Positions 51,731 through 59,399 of a stretch of 64,000 bases of DNA are shown here, one piece after another. Position numbers and translations under genes: made by a program. The notes beneath the pieces were generated by a model that was given only the letters and a program-made list of their open reading frames with translations, was not told the origin of the DNA and did no database searches. The DNA is from Saprospira grandis (GTDB taxonomy: Bacteria; Bacteroidota; Bacteroidia; Chitinophagales; Saprospiraceae): assembly GCF_027594745.1 (NCBI RefSeq), contig NZ_CP110854.1:62001-126000 (forward strand), given 5' to 3'. Positions within the stretch are counted from its first letter, which is position 1. Each line of letters opens with the position of its first letter.

Positions 51731-51900
51731 AAGGAGGAGCTTTGCGTGTTTTGGAATAAGTTGTCTTATTCTAATAATACAAAGTTAGGCCTCAAGTCAC
51801 TGATTTTTAGTGGTTTTAATCGCATAAACCAAATTTAGGTAGTTCTTCGGGCTCGCTCAGTACTTTCCCTATGCGTATTTTACCTAAATAACTGTTCAAT

Positions 51901-52287
51901 TTAGTTTTTATGCTCCTTCTCTAAGTTGGCCAACCAATTTAGCGCTTTTTCTCGCTCATTAAATATTTTGACCGGGCTGGGGATTTTATTCATTTGCAGG
52001 AAGAAGTTGGCCAACATTTTAGATAAGACCGATTTTATTTGGATCGCGCCAGCAATAATATGCAAACGTTCGTCTTCATAAATTTTTAACCGACGGGCTT
52101 CTTTAGACACCGATTTCATTTCGGAGAGATTGACCAAAAAGGTAAAAGGTTGGCCAGCAGAAAATTCTGCGGCGGTATCGGCCCAAATATCCATTTCGGC
52201 TACATCAATATGTGCACCGGCGGTAATATCACAAATAAATACCCCATTTTGTAGGTACATCTTCCCCCAAGGCAGTTGCTTTTCCAT
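51901..52287 (-). CDS. STAS/SpoIIAA-like small protein (paralogue 3 of 3)
   Basis: A 128-residue paralogue of the genes at 3132-3539 and 3657-4067. Shared elements are FLVNLSEMKSVSKEARRLKI (in place of VDMRQIKGASAAGRR), SVLSKMLANFFLQMNKIP, and the C-terminal FNEREKALNWLANLEKE. The N-terminus (WGKMYLQNGVFICDITAGAH) is again the most variable part. It stands alone about 48 kb from the other two. A TACTTTTG minus-7 box lies 20 bp upstream on the minus strand. Function unknown. Confidence 0.7.
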   Translation of the reverse strand: MEKQLPWGKMYLQNGVFICDITAGAHIDVAEMDIWADTAAEFSAGQPFTFLVNLSEMKSVSKEARRLKIYEDERLHIIAGAIQIKSVLSKMLANFFLQMNKIPSPVKIFNEREKALNWLANLEKEHKN

Positions 52288-52307
52288 GCAATTTTATTTT
52301 AAGGCTA

Positions 52308-52315
52308 CAAAAGTA
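52308..52315 (-). promoter_or_regulatory. Minus-7 box for STAS-like paralogue 3
   Basis: TACTTTTG on the minus strand, an exact TAnnTTTG match, 21-28 bp before the start codon. Confidence 0.45.
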
Positions 52316-52377
52316 GTATTTTTGTTCTGCTTTAAGGAAAAGCCAGCGGAATTTTGCTCCTTGTTGTTGGGTGGCCT

Positions 52378-52584
52378 GCTAATTGAAAGCCGCTAATTGA
52401 AAGGGGGAGTTTATAAGCTGCATAAATTTCATAAGCATCTTAAAAAGTTGTTTTTTCTTGCTGGTTTTAGATCCAAAAAAAAATGAGCCGACAGTTGAAA
52501 CCATCGGCTCATAAAAGATGAACTAAAATCTTTTCTGTTTTTTATGCCATTGCTAATTGAAAGCCACTAATTGAAAGGGGGAAT
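52378..52584. repeat. Repeated ctaattgaaag motif (4 copies in two pairs)
   Basis: Pairs of ctaattgaaag separated by cc(g/a) occur at about 52379-52403 and 52554-52577, each pair followed by a run of G and A (ggggga). This is a ~30-bp direct repeat 175 bp apart, bracketing the orphan terminator. Confidence 0.75.
52473..52514 (-). terminator. Orphan terminator on the minus strand
   Basis: atgagccga / tcggctcat stem around a 12-nt loop, with a nine-residue T run on the minus strand. mdaB already has its own terminator 240 bp upstream, so this would end another transcript, or read-through of the palindromic element. Confidence 0.7.
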
Positions 52585-52623
52585 TAAGGGCCGAAGAAAA
52601 AAGCGCTGAAAAAAACTAAAGTT

Positions 52624-52752
52624 GTGCGGCCTAGCGATGTGCAGCAGTGGCCGTCAGGCCAGACCCAGCAAAAAACTTGTTTTTTTGCGCAGGGCCGAGC
52701 GAACAGCGAGCTGCGAAACGTAGCGCCTGCCGCAGGCAGGAGGCCCAAAAAA
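52624..52752 (-). repeat. Modular palindromic intergenic element
   Basis: Minus-strand copy with ggccgtcaggcc, the AT-rich arm gcaaaaaactt-gtttttttgc, and gcctgccgcaggcagg. It ends aggcccaaaaaaa. Confidence 0.88.
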
Positions 52753-52812
52753 ATAGAAAAACAAAAAAAGGCGGAAAAACCAGATCGATTTTTCCGCCCA
52801 TGCTAAAAAGAA
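52753..52812 (-). terminator. Terminator of mdaB; 60-bp exact copy of the one at 54547-54606
   Basis: ggcggaaaaa / tttttccgcc stem around a 9-nt loop, with a seven-residue T run on the minus strand. All 60 bases are identical to 54547-54606, which ends the wall-hydrolase gene. Confidence 0.9.
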
Positions 52813-52874
52813 CGCTTCATCTGAATCATTAGACTGGATTAGGGGTTTTATTTGGATATAGCTCAACTGCCTTT

Positions 52875-53468
52875 TTAGGCAAAGTGTTGCTTCAGAAATG
52901 CTTTATAGTTCGCAAATTCTTCTTCGGCTCTGGCGTTTTTTTCTATATCGTGAAAATGCAAGCTCCCTTTAAACTCAAGGCCTACAAAAGCATTCATTCT
53001 ATGAAAAGGGAAGAGGGCACCTTCATCAACAGATTTTTGTTGAAAAAACTCGCCTTCCCATTCAAAAGCTTCCTTGGGAGCATTCCAACTACTGGTTATC
53101 AAGTAGTTGCGACCATGCAGTAAGCCTCCAGTTCCGTAATTGACTTTTGGGTTTTTAGAAGATCGACCATCGCTGGTATAAATCCGCCCATGCCCCTTTG
53201 TGAAAACCCGATCAATATATTCCTTAAAACGAAAAGGCATATGAAACCACCAAATTGGCATATGATAAATGATGGTGTCGGCCCAAAGAAATTTCTGTAC
53301 TTCTGTCTCTACATCATATTCTTCACTTAGTTTAGTGTATTGTAGTTCATAGCTCTCTTTGGGAGCAAAAAAATCAAGATCAATATCTAATAGACTTTGG
53401 TTAAATCGACCGGGAGAATGACCGAATGGAAATCCGGCATTTATGACAAAAATATGTTGCTTTTTCAT
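52875..53468 (-). CDS. mdaB: NAD(P)H:quinone oxidoreductase, MdaB family
   Basis: Flavodoxin-fold FAD enzyme of 197 residues that reduces quinones by two electrons. Signatures are the N-terminal FVINAGFPFGHSPGRFNQSL, the ADTIIYHMPIWWFHMPFRFKEYID segment with the GHGRIYTSDGR loop, and YLITSSWNAPKEAF. This is typical for MdaB/KefF-type reductases, commonly protective against quinone or oxidative stress. It is divergent from the LysR regulator, which probably controls it (common arrangement; inference). Lower GC than the surrounding genes. Confidence 0.88.
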   Translation of the reverse strand: MKKQHIFVINAGFPFGHSPGRFNQSLLDIDLDFFAPKESYELQYTKLSEEYDVETEVQKFLWADTIIYHMPIWWFHMPFRFKEYIDRVFTKGHGRIYTSDGRSSKNPKVNYGTGGLLHGRNYLITSSWNAPKEAFEWEGEFFQQKSVDEGALFPFHRMNAFVGLEFKGSLHFHDIEKNARAEEEFANYKAFLKQHFA

Positions 53469-53513
53469 GCTAATGATGTATTTAGAAAGTAAAGGGAGGA
53501 CCGTCCCTCCTTA

Positions 53514-53542
53514 TTGCAACACAAAATTAAGCGTTATCTTTG
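53514..53542 (+). promoter_or_regulatory. Promoter of the LysR-family gene
   Basis: TTG at 53514-53516, an 18-nt spacer, and TATCTTTG at 53535-53542. This is a good fit to the Bacteroidota promoter, 71 bp before the start codon and inside the divergent spacer with mdaB. Confidence 0.65.
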
Positions 53543-53612
53543 CTAGCAACAATCAATAATTTTTAATTTAGCTATTAGTATTTTTATACTATCAGGCTTA
53601 AGCAATCAAATT

Positions 53613-54545
53613 ATGCTCAATTTAGAATGGCTCCGTAGCTTTAAAGCAATTTATGAAGAAGGGAATATTAGCCGAGCTGCTCCAAAATTGTATAGCTCTC
53701 AACCTGGCCTTAGCATGCAATTAAGGGCTTTAGAGCAGCATCTAGGCTATAAACTGTTTATTCGAGCAGGCCGACAAATGAAGCCCACAGAAGAAGCTAA
53801 GCAGCTACATGCCTACGTTCTGCCCGCACTAGAACGTCTAGAGCAGGTCGAAGAACTTTTTCAACAAACTGCTTTACAAAAACGAGAACGAATTCGTATT
53901 GGCCTTTGCTCCGAAATTTTTTCATTGGTTTTGGCGCCCCAATTATCAACACTCTCTTTTGATGTACATGCCCGCTTTGCCGATAATTCTACTCTTTTTA
54001 AAGAATTGGAACAAGGCCTGTTAGATCTCTTAATTACAGCTCAGCCCCTAGATCATAGTCTAAAAAAACGCTTCGAAGCAGCGCATTTTTCTCAAGAACA
54101 ACTTTACCTTGTTGGCTCTAAAAATTTAGACCTTTCTCCTTTTCGACAGGCCATTGAAGCCCAGGATTATAAGCGATTAACGCAGCAGCTAAGAGAATTT
54201 CCATGGTATGCAGTGATTAATGAAATGGAACATAGCCGCCGATTTTGGTCCGATAATTTTGACGAATCGCTGCCTTTTCAACCCAATTTCATGCTGCCCA
54301 GCCTAGCTACGATTATTCAGTGCCTAAAAACACAAGAAGGGCTAGCTATTATTCCAGATATTTTGATCCAAAAAGAGCTAGAAAGTAAGGAGCTGCAGCT
54401 GATTTGGAGCGGAAAAACACCTTCTGTTAACCCACTCTATTTTATTCGAGATAAACATAGCCGAAAAGAGAAAGAGTTGGAGTTGCTCAAGGCTATTTTT
54501 AAACAGAAAATGCCCCCGCAGATCAAAAAAGAGCTGCAGTCCTAG
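53613..54545 (+). CDS. LysR-family transcriptional regulator
   Basis: A 310-residue LTTR. The N-terminal helix-turn-helix (~1-60) reads LEWLRSFKAIYEEGNISRAA, PKLYSSQPGLSMQLRALEQHLG, KLFIRAGRQMKPT. The rest is the two-lobed periplasmic-binding-like effector domain. LTTRs usually control the adjacent divergent gene with a small inducer, so mdaB is the likely target, with quinone or redox signals plausible. Its stop is a few bases before the 60-bp terminator copy that belongs to the convergent hydrolase gene. Confidence 0.92.
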   Translation: MLNLEWLRSFKAIYEEGNISRAAPKLYSSQPGLSMQLRALEQHLGYKLFIRAGRQMKPTEEAKQLHAYVLPALERLEQVEELFQQTALQKRERIRIGLCSEIFSLVLAPQLSTLSFDVHARFADNSTLFKELEQGLLDLLITAQPLDHSLKKRFEAAHFSQEQLYLVGSKNLDLSPFRQAIEAQDYKRLTQQLREFPWYAVINEMEHSRRFWSDNFDESLPFQPNFMLPSLATIIQCLKTQEGLAIIPDILIQKELESKELQLIWSGKTPSVNPLYFIRDKHSRKEKELELLKAIFKQKMPPQIKKELQS

Positions 54546-54546
54546 G

Positions 54547-54606
54547 ATAGAAAAACAAAAAAAGGCGGAAAAACCAGATCGATTTTTCCGCCCATGCTAA
54601 AAAGAA
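54547..54606 (-). terminator. Terminator of the wall-hydrolase gene; 60-bp twin of 52753-52812
   Basis: Same stem and T run as the mdaB terminator, three bases beyond the gene's stop on the minus strand. Similarity to the other copy continues weakly into the coding end of this gene (ggcttaatctaaat against cgcttcatctgaat). Confidence 0.9.
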
Positions 54607-54609
54607 GGC

Positions 54610-55491
54610 TTAATCTAAATAATTTTCCTCGGGAACGGTCCAGCTAGAAGGCACCACATAACCCTGCACCTTACTTTTGGGATAGGCTTTTATGCACACC
54701 TTATTGCCCTGGTTTCCGCCAAGGGTAAGAATATGGCTGTCGGTTTGGCCGGCTACAAAACCGACATGTCCGCCGCCAGAGCGACTAAAAACGACGATGG
54801 CCCCATAGGCGGGCTTGTCAATTTTTCGCCCATAATCAAGGTATTTTTTTGCTCGACCGCCATCATAATAACTGAGTGCGGGCTGTCCCGATTTTTTGAG
54901 ACAATGCGAAACGAAGGCCGCGCACCAGTTGGCTGTTTTTACGGTTTGTTTGTGCGCCCATTCGTCATAAGTGCCCAATTCTTGGAAGAGCATTTTGACA
55001 AAGGGGTCATCTTTTACCATTTTTGCCGTTTCGGCTTTGCCTTTATAGCCTTCTGCTTTGCTGATCCAGGCGGGCTTTTGATAGTTTCCTTCTTTTTCAG
55101 AAGTTTTGCCATCATCAGTTGGCTGATCTTCTGTGACCGTATTATCATTTTCGGCAGAGGGCGTATCATTATTTTCGCTAGCACTTGCATGGCCAAAAAG
55201 GGAGCCCGCGGTTTTTCCGCCCACTTCAATCAAGCCATCTTGCCAACCAAAGGTTTTTTGCTGGTAGTTTCTGATGGCCTTAATCGTGAGGGGGCCGACA
55301 TCGCCATCTACGGCTAGGCCTGCATCATTTTTGGCATTTAGTGTTTTTTGGACCAAAACGGCATCGGCTTTTTTGTTTTCTCCGCCTTTACCGACCGAGG
55401 CCGAAATGCTGCTATTGGCGGTGGGGGTTTCTTCATTTTCCTCTTTGCCAGAAGGCTCATCATCTTCCTCTAGGCCTTCTTCATCGGGCAT
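54610..55491 (-). CDS. Wall hydrolase, second half: PG-binding plus CHAP amidase
   Basis: 293 residues from the ATG overlapping the upstream stop; the frame is open to 55593. An acidic linker (GLEEDDEPSGKEENEETP) is followed by a peptidoglycan-binding domain like that of the 10.9-kb hydrolase (SVGKGGENKKADAVLVQ ... IEVGGKT). After a second linker comes a CHAP/NlpC-like amidase with TANWCAAFVSHCLKKSG (nucleophile Cys), GAIVVFSRSGGGHVGFVAG (His) and GGNQGN. No signal peptide. It is most likely the C-terminal half of a single gene that begins at 56317: dropping one A from the A7 run on the minus strand (55504-55510) joins the frames as ESFAKK-QGLDMPDEEG. It ends at the 60-bp terminator. Confidence 0.78.
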   Translation of the reverse strand: MPDEEGLEEDDEPSGKEENEETPTANSSISASVGKGGENKKADAVLVQKTLNAKNDAGLAVDGDVGPLTIKAIRNYQQKTFGWQDGLIEVGGKTAGSLFGHASASENNDTPSAENDNTVTEDQPTDDGKTSEKEGNYQKPAWISKAEGYKGKAETAKMVKDDPFVKMLFQELGTYDEWAHKQTVKTANWCAAFVSHCLKKSGQPALSYYDGGRAKKYLDYGRKIDKPAYGAIVVFSRSGGGHVGFVAGQTDSHILTLGGNQGNKVCIKAYPKSKVQGYVVPSSWTVPEENYLD

Positions 55492-56317
55492 ATCGAGGCC
55501 TTGTTTTTTTGGCAAAGCTTTCAATATGGTCAGATTGTCTTTGGACCTTATCCTCATATTCTTTATCCGAAGCATAGCGCTGCTCCTTCTCATTGGTAAA
55601 GTTTTTCTCTAATTCGTCGGCATCTTTGGTCGAGAGATAATCTTCGGCCATCAAATCAAAGTACATTTCGATACCGGCATTCATATCGGGCAATTGGTCC
55701 AAAAAGTTGGCATCTCCAGAATCGTAGACGCCCACATTGAAAGGCGATTTTTCGCTACCTTCTCGATTGCCACGGCTACCAAAAAAGGTTTCAAATTGCA
55801 ATTGCGACAACATCATTTCTACGGGCACCACTTTTTTGATGTCGCCATATTTGAGGTAAGTTTTGAGGGCGGCATCGGCTAGGGCTTGGCCAGTAATTGG
55901 GCTTTTTTTGCCCTTACCATATTTGGCCATTTTTTCGTCAATATACTTTTGCGCCAAGGCTGCATAATCGGCAAAATAATCTTTTTCAGCCGCGGTCAAG
56001 CTGCTTTTGTCCACCACCACCTGCGAGCGCTCTTTCATAAAGTCATCAAAACTCCAACGCTTGTTCGGATCTACCTCAAATTGTGGTTCTCGGCCCAGTT
56101 CTTCTTTAGTTTCTTCTGTGCTGCTTGTGGCCGCCGAAGAAGCCGCCAAAGCTTTATCCAAACGCTGGTTAATTCGGCCCATCAAGGCCTCAATTTCCGA
56201 AATCACTTCTTGCTCCTGAGCGTCAATTTTTCCATCGCTCATAAACAACTTTTGCAAACTGCTGAGCTTGCTTTCATAATCTTTTAGTACCGCTTGTAGC
56301 TTTTCAACTTGATTCAT
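55481..56317 (-). CDS. Wall hydrolase, first half: DGKID coil plus glucosaminidase/lysozyme-like domain
   Basis: 278 residues. The start is set at MNQVEKLQ, because its first 52 residues align with the start of the 10.9-kb hydrolase (SLQKLFMSDGKIDAQEQEV against SLKTLFKSDDGKIDQEEQSV); 40 more codons upstream are open but not homologous. Residues ~1-55 coiled coil with DGKID; Ala/Ser/Glu linker; from ~115 a lysozyme/glucosaminidase-like domain (VEMMLSQLQFETFFGSRGN, SPFNVGVYDSG, GIEMYFDLMAEDYL) with the likely catalytic Glu in QFETFFG. No signal peptide from this start. It ends 12 codons after the A7 run in an out-of-frame tail (TRPRYAR), so the protein is probably truncated relative to a fused ancestor. 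Confidence 0.75.
   Translation of the reverse strand: MNQVEKLQAVLKDYESKLSSLQKLFMSDGKIDAQEQEVISEIEALMGRINQRLDKALAASSAATSSTEETKEELGREPQFEVDPNKRWSFDDFMKERSQVVVDKSSLTAAEKDYFADYAALAQKYIDEKMAKYGKGKKSPITGQALADAALKTYLKYGDIKKVVPVEMMLSQLQFETFFGSRGNREGSEKSPFNVGVYDSGDANFLDQLPDMNAGIEMYFDLMAEDYLSTKDADELEKNFTNEKEQRYASDKEYEDKVQRQSDHIESFAKKTRPRYAR
55504..55510 (-). other. A7 homopolymer at the frameshift between hydrolase halves
   Basis: Seven A on the minus strand (GCC-A7-CAAGG). Six would fuse the two reading frames. Candidate indel or transcriptional slippage site. Confidence 0.75.
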
Positions 56318-56537
56318 AAGAGGGTTGTATTTTGGCAAATAATATTGGGGACAAAAAAATACAGAAAGCAAAATGCCAAGACAAGCTAAGCCCCTCTTTT
56401 TTAGGATAAAGCAGTTTTCTATTGTTTTTTTAAGCAAGTTCTTTTATTTTGATAAATTTTGAACTTCGGCAAGGATAAATTCCTTTTTGGGCCGCCTGCC
56501 TAAGGGCTATAGGCAGGCATTAGCCTTCAGAACTCAT

Positions 56538-57191
56538 TTATTTATCTTTTTCCCAGTCGGTATTGTACATATCGTACTCATAAGAGAGGTCCAAATCGCT
56601 CAAAATCATCTCCAGAAGTTCGTCATCTTTAGGATCATAGCCCGTTTTCAAATTATAGCCATACCAAGAGGCCATGCTTTGCCATTTGACGGCGGTCCAA
56701 CGGCCTCTAAAATTCCGAATGACCCGATAAAAAGGCTGTTCCAGCTCTCTTTCGACCATTTTAATCAGGATATAGCCCTGCGATTTGGTCAGTTTTTTTA
56801 GCTGTGCCTCATATTCTGGGGTCAGTTCTTTTTGGTATTGCTTAATATATTTCTTCTTTTTTCGGCGGCTCATCCCTCTGGTCTCCTCTTCCATTTGCCG
56901 ATGCAAACGAACGGCTTCTAGGGCCAGCGGAAAAACTTTTGCCGCATAATGCCGCCACTGATGATAGCGTCGACGCTCTTCTCGGTTTTCAAAATTTCGT
57001 TTTCGGCTCACTTGCACATCAATGCCGCTAATCGTGGGCAGGGTATCTCCATCAATAATCAGAATGGGAATAATTTCGCCATTAAAGCTGGTGGTTCCAA
57101 AATATTCTCCTTCTCGAATCAGACTATCTTGCTGTCCCTGAGCCCAAAAACTAAGGCCCAAAAAGGGCAAGATATAGAGTAGTTTACGCAT
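56538..57191 (-). CDS. DUF4294 secreted protein
   Basis: A 217-residue protein with signal peptide (MRKLLYILPFLGLSFWAQG). The mature protein has the DUF4294 pattern: IDGDTLPTISGIDVQVSRKR, RRYHQWRHYAAKVFPLALEA, RRKKKKYIKQYQKELTPEYEA, and GYILIKMVERELEQPFYRVI. The family is confined to Bacteroidota; its function is unknown, and it is likely periplasmic. Highly basic middle segment. Monocistronic on the minus strand. Confidence 0.85.
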   Translation of the reverse strand: MRKLLYILPFLGLSFWAQGQQDSLIREGEYFGTTSFNGEIIPILIIDGDTLPTISGIDVQVSRKRNFENREERRRYHQWRHYAAKVFPLALEAVRLHRQMEEETRGMSRRKKKKYIKQYQKELTPEYEAQLKKLTKSQGYILIKMVERELEQPFYRVIRNFRGRWTAVKWQSMASWYGYNLKTGYDPKDDELLEMILSDLDLSYEYDMYNTDWEKDK

Positions 57192-57230
57192 AATTTAGCT
57201 GTTTAAGCAGTTCATTAGGGCCAATTTTAT

Positions 57231-57268
57231 GCCCAAAAAAAGCCGACAGTTTTTGCTGCCGACTTTTA
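57231..57268 (-). terminator. Terminator of the SPOR-protein transcript, beyond the palindromic element
   Basis: On the minus strand agtcggcag / ctgtcggct pair (two G-T pairs) around caaaaa, followed by a T run. It sits after the palindromic element, so that element lies in the 3' untranslated region of the SPOR gene. Confidence 0.65.
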
Positions 57269-57282
57269 AGATAATATTTATT

Positions 57283-57446
57283 TTTGGGGGCTGCCCCTCG
57301 CCTATCGGCTCGGGTCGGGCTGTGTCGTGGCTCGCAGGTCTGCTCGGCCCTGCGCAAAATTTCGCTACGCTCATTTTGCTAGGTCTGCGGCTGCGCCGCA
57401 CCACTTTCCATCCCTCAGCCGTCGGGCCTTCGGCCCTCTAGGACCA
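57283..57446 (+). repeat. Modular palindromic intergenic element
   Basis: Plus-strand copy. Arms are cgcctatcggctcg (imperfect), gcaaaatttcgctacgctcattttgc, gcggctgcgccgc and ggccttcggcc. It ends cctctaggacc. Confidence 0.88.
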
Positions 57447-57451
57447 AAAGC

Positions 57452-59002
57452 CTAGCCCTTGCAGGCGGCATCTAGTTGGCAGCCAATGGCAAATTGCAAA
57501 GTCTGCAAGCCCAAGCCTCTAGCATCCCGATTGCTAAATCCTTTTTGGATGAAGTAGTCTTCTAGTTCTCTAAGGCTATTATAATAAGCTACTTTTAGGC
57601 TTTTGTAGTTATTGGCCTGTAGCGGAGCGCCTTGTTTCCAGCTATTTAGTTGCTGCCAAACGCCATTGTTCCAAGCCTCTAGGGATTTCATTTGATCATA
57701 TTCTAATCCTCTGGGAAAAGCATAAAGCAAATTGAGTTGGGCCAAATCTTGGCTTTTTTTACCGCCCGACAAATCTTCGGTCATGGCCAAAAGCAGTTGC
57801 ATAGAGGGCAGGCTCAAAAAGCTGCCGCAATCGCTAGAAATTTGGTAATCATCTCGCTCATTGTTCCAATAAGGGGCAAAAGCCTCGGCGGCTAGTTGGG
57901 GGTGGCGGCGGAAAAACCAGCAGGGTACATCGGGCTCATCTTTTACGGCCTCATGAATGGCCCGCAAATGCTGAATCAGCTGGCGAATATCGCCATAAGC
58001 ATATTGCTGGCTAAAATCGTAGCGGGTTTTCTGACGATAATTGACAAAGACCTGCCCAATAGCGGCCTGCATCAGTTGGTTGATGGTCGCATCGGCATTT
58101 TTGATCACTAGATCGCCATTGCGGTACATATAGGCGCGGTACACCTTGGCCAAGGGGTGCTTAAACTGCTTGAGGCCCGCTTCGGCTTGTACGGGATCTT
58201 GGTCAATTAGATTGAGGTAATATTGCAGGCTATACTTTTCTACCTCTTCCTTAAAGAAATTATCTTGGCTAAGGAGTTGGTATTTTTGGACCGTTCTATC
58301 TTTTTGCATAAAAGCCAAAAGCGATTTTTCGGTATTGGGGCCCCATTGGCCATCAATTTTTTCCTGATAATCGCCAGTTTGGTTAAGGGCCAACTGCAAG
58401 CTTTTTACCGTAGGGCGAACCGCTGTTTTTTTACCATAACTCTTTGACTTTTGGCGCTCAAAATTGCTGAGCGGGTGCAAAGCTTTTTCGCTTACTCTGC
58501 GCACAATCATATCTTGGCGGCCGCCTTTGGCCTGAATGGTTTTGAGGGCCGCATCGGCTTCGGCTTGGCTGTAGTAAGGGCCGGCGGCAATCCGTAATTT
58601 TTTGGCCGAAAGCTGTAGACTGAGTTGGGGCGTTAGGCGTTCCCAATCGGGCCAATAGACATCTTCGTTTTGGTCCAAGGTGGCCATTTGCACAATAAAA
58701 ACGGCATCTTGCTCCAAAATGGCTCTCCTTTGGATGAAGGCATCTTTATAGCCTCTAGCTTTTACGGCATCCAGTTTCTTTTTGGCTGCATTATAATTGC
58801 TATAGGTTCCCATAAGCACCTGATAAAGGCCCGTGGGTTGCATTTCGGCAAAGAGGTAGCCTTGGCTGTGCACCTTAGAAAAATCTTTGTAGTCGGGATT
58901 GGCATAGGTGGCCAACTGAACAAAGTAAATGTTTTGTTGCAGCTGCTGCCCCCAAAGCGGGAGCGTCATAAAAGCAGCCATTAAAAAGGGTAATAAGCGC
59001 AT
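57452..59002 (-). CDS. Secreted SPOR-domain protein
   Basis: A 516-residue protein with signal peptide (MRLLPFLMAAFMTLPLWG). Two SPOR-type repeats follow (YFVQLATYANPDYKDFSKV, LYQVLMGTYSNYNAAKKKL; then FIVQMATLDQNEDVY, LRIAAGPYYSQAEADAALK). A short peptidoglycan-binding-like segment (LQLALNQTGDYQEKIDGQWG) and a large helical C-terminal domain complete it. SPOR domains bind denuded septal peptidoglycan in other bacteria, so a wall- or division-associated role is likely. The C-terminal domain is unknown to me. The 5' leader contains the same atcatataatta string as the 8245 gene. Confidence 0.8.
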   Translation of the reverse strand: MRLLPFLMAAFMTLPLWGQQLQQNIYFVQLATYANPDYKDFSKVHSQGYLFAEMQPTGLYQVLMGTYSNYNAAKKKLDAVKARGYKDAFIQRRAILEQDAVFIVQMATLDQNEDVYWPDWERLTPQLSLQLSAKKLRIAAGPYYSQAEADAALKTIQAKGGRQDMIVRRVSEKALHPLSNFERQKSKSYGKKTAVRPTVKSLQLALNQTGDYQEKIDGQWGPNTEKSLLAFMQKDRTVQKYQLLSQDNFFKEEVEKYSLQYYLNLIDQDPVQAEAGLKQFKHPLAKVYRAYMYRNGDLVIKNADATINQLMQAAIGQVFVNYRQKTRYDFSQQYAYGDIRQLIQHLRAIHEAVKDEPDVPCWFFRRHPQLAAEAFAPYWNNERDDYQISSDCGSFLSLPSMQLLLAMTEDLSGGKKSQDLAQLNLLYAFPRGLEYDQMKSLEAWNNGVWQQLNSWKQGAPLQANNYKSLKVAYYNSLRELEDYFIQKGFSNRDARGLGLQTLQFAIGCQLDAACKG

Positions 59003-59246
59003 ACGATATAATTATATGATAAGAATGGGGAAAGAGCTCCCGATTGAGTTCATCCAAAAATAGAAGACTCTGAAAAAAAATTCAGTTATTGCGGGCAGTT
59101 TATCCAAAAAAAGTAGGTTGGGCCATTTTTTCGACGAAAAGCGGGGGGCCTACTCTATCTAGAAAATAATTTACTTAATCGAAAAAAGGCGTCTAGCTTT
59201 TTCTTTTGAAGTATTATGAGTTAGGAAAGCTGCTTTGGCTAGCGGG
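59003..59246. other. Spacer between divergent SPOR and M61 peptidase genes
   Basis: Holds the minus-strand promoter of the SPOR gene. No RNA gene or ORF seen. Confidence 0.35.
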
Positions 59247-59373
59247 GCCGTCTTTGGCCTAGCGATGTGCAGCAGTGCGGCGAAGCCGCAGACCAAGGCC
59301 GTCAGGCCGCAGGGCCGAGCAGACCTGCGAGCTGCGAAACGTAGCGCCTGCCGCAGGCAGGAGGCCCCAAAAT
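59247..59373 (-). repeat. Modular palindromic intergenic element
   Basis: Minus-strand copy. Arms are gcggcgaagccgc, ggccgtcaggcc and gcctgccgcaggcagg. It ends gaggccccaaaa, 27 bp before the M61 peptidase ATG. Confidence 0.9.
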
Positions 59374-59399
59374 ATAAAAATCATTAAACCCTTTATACT

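Noticed and set aside
54610..55593. Start of the CHAP gene at 55593
   Set aside because: Residues before the ATG at 55491 overlap the glucosaminidase coding frame and are not homologous to any domain; a fused frame or the overlapping ATG is more likely.
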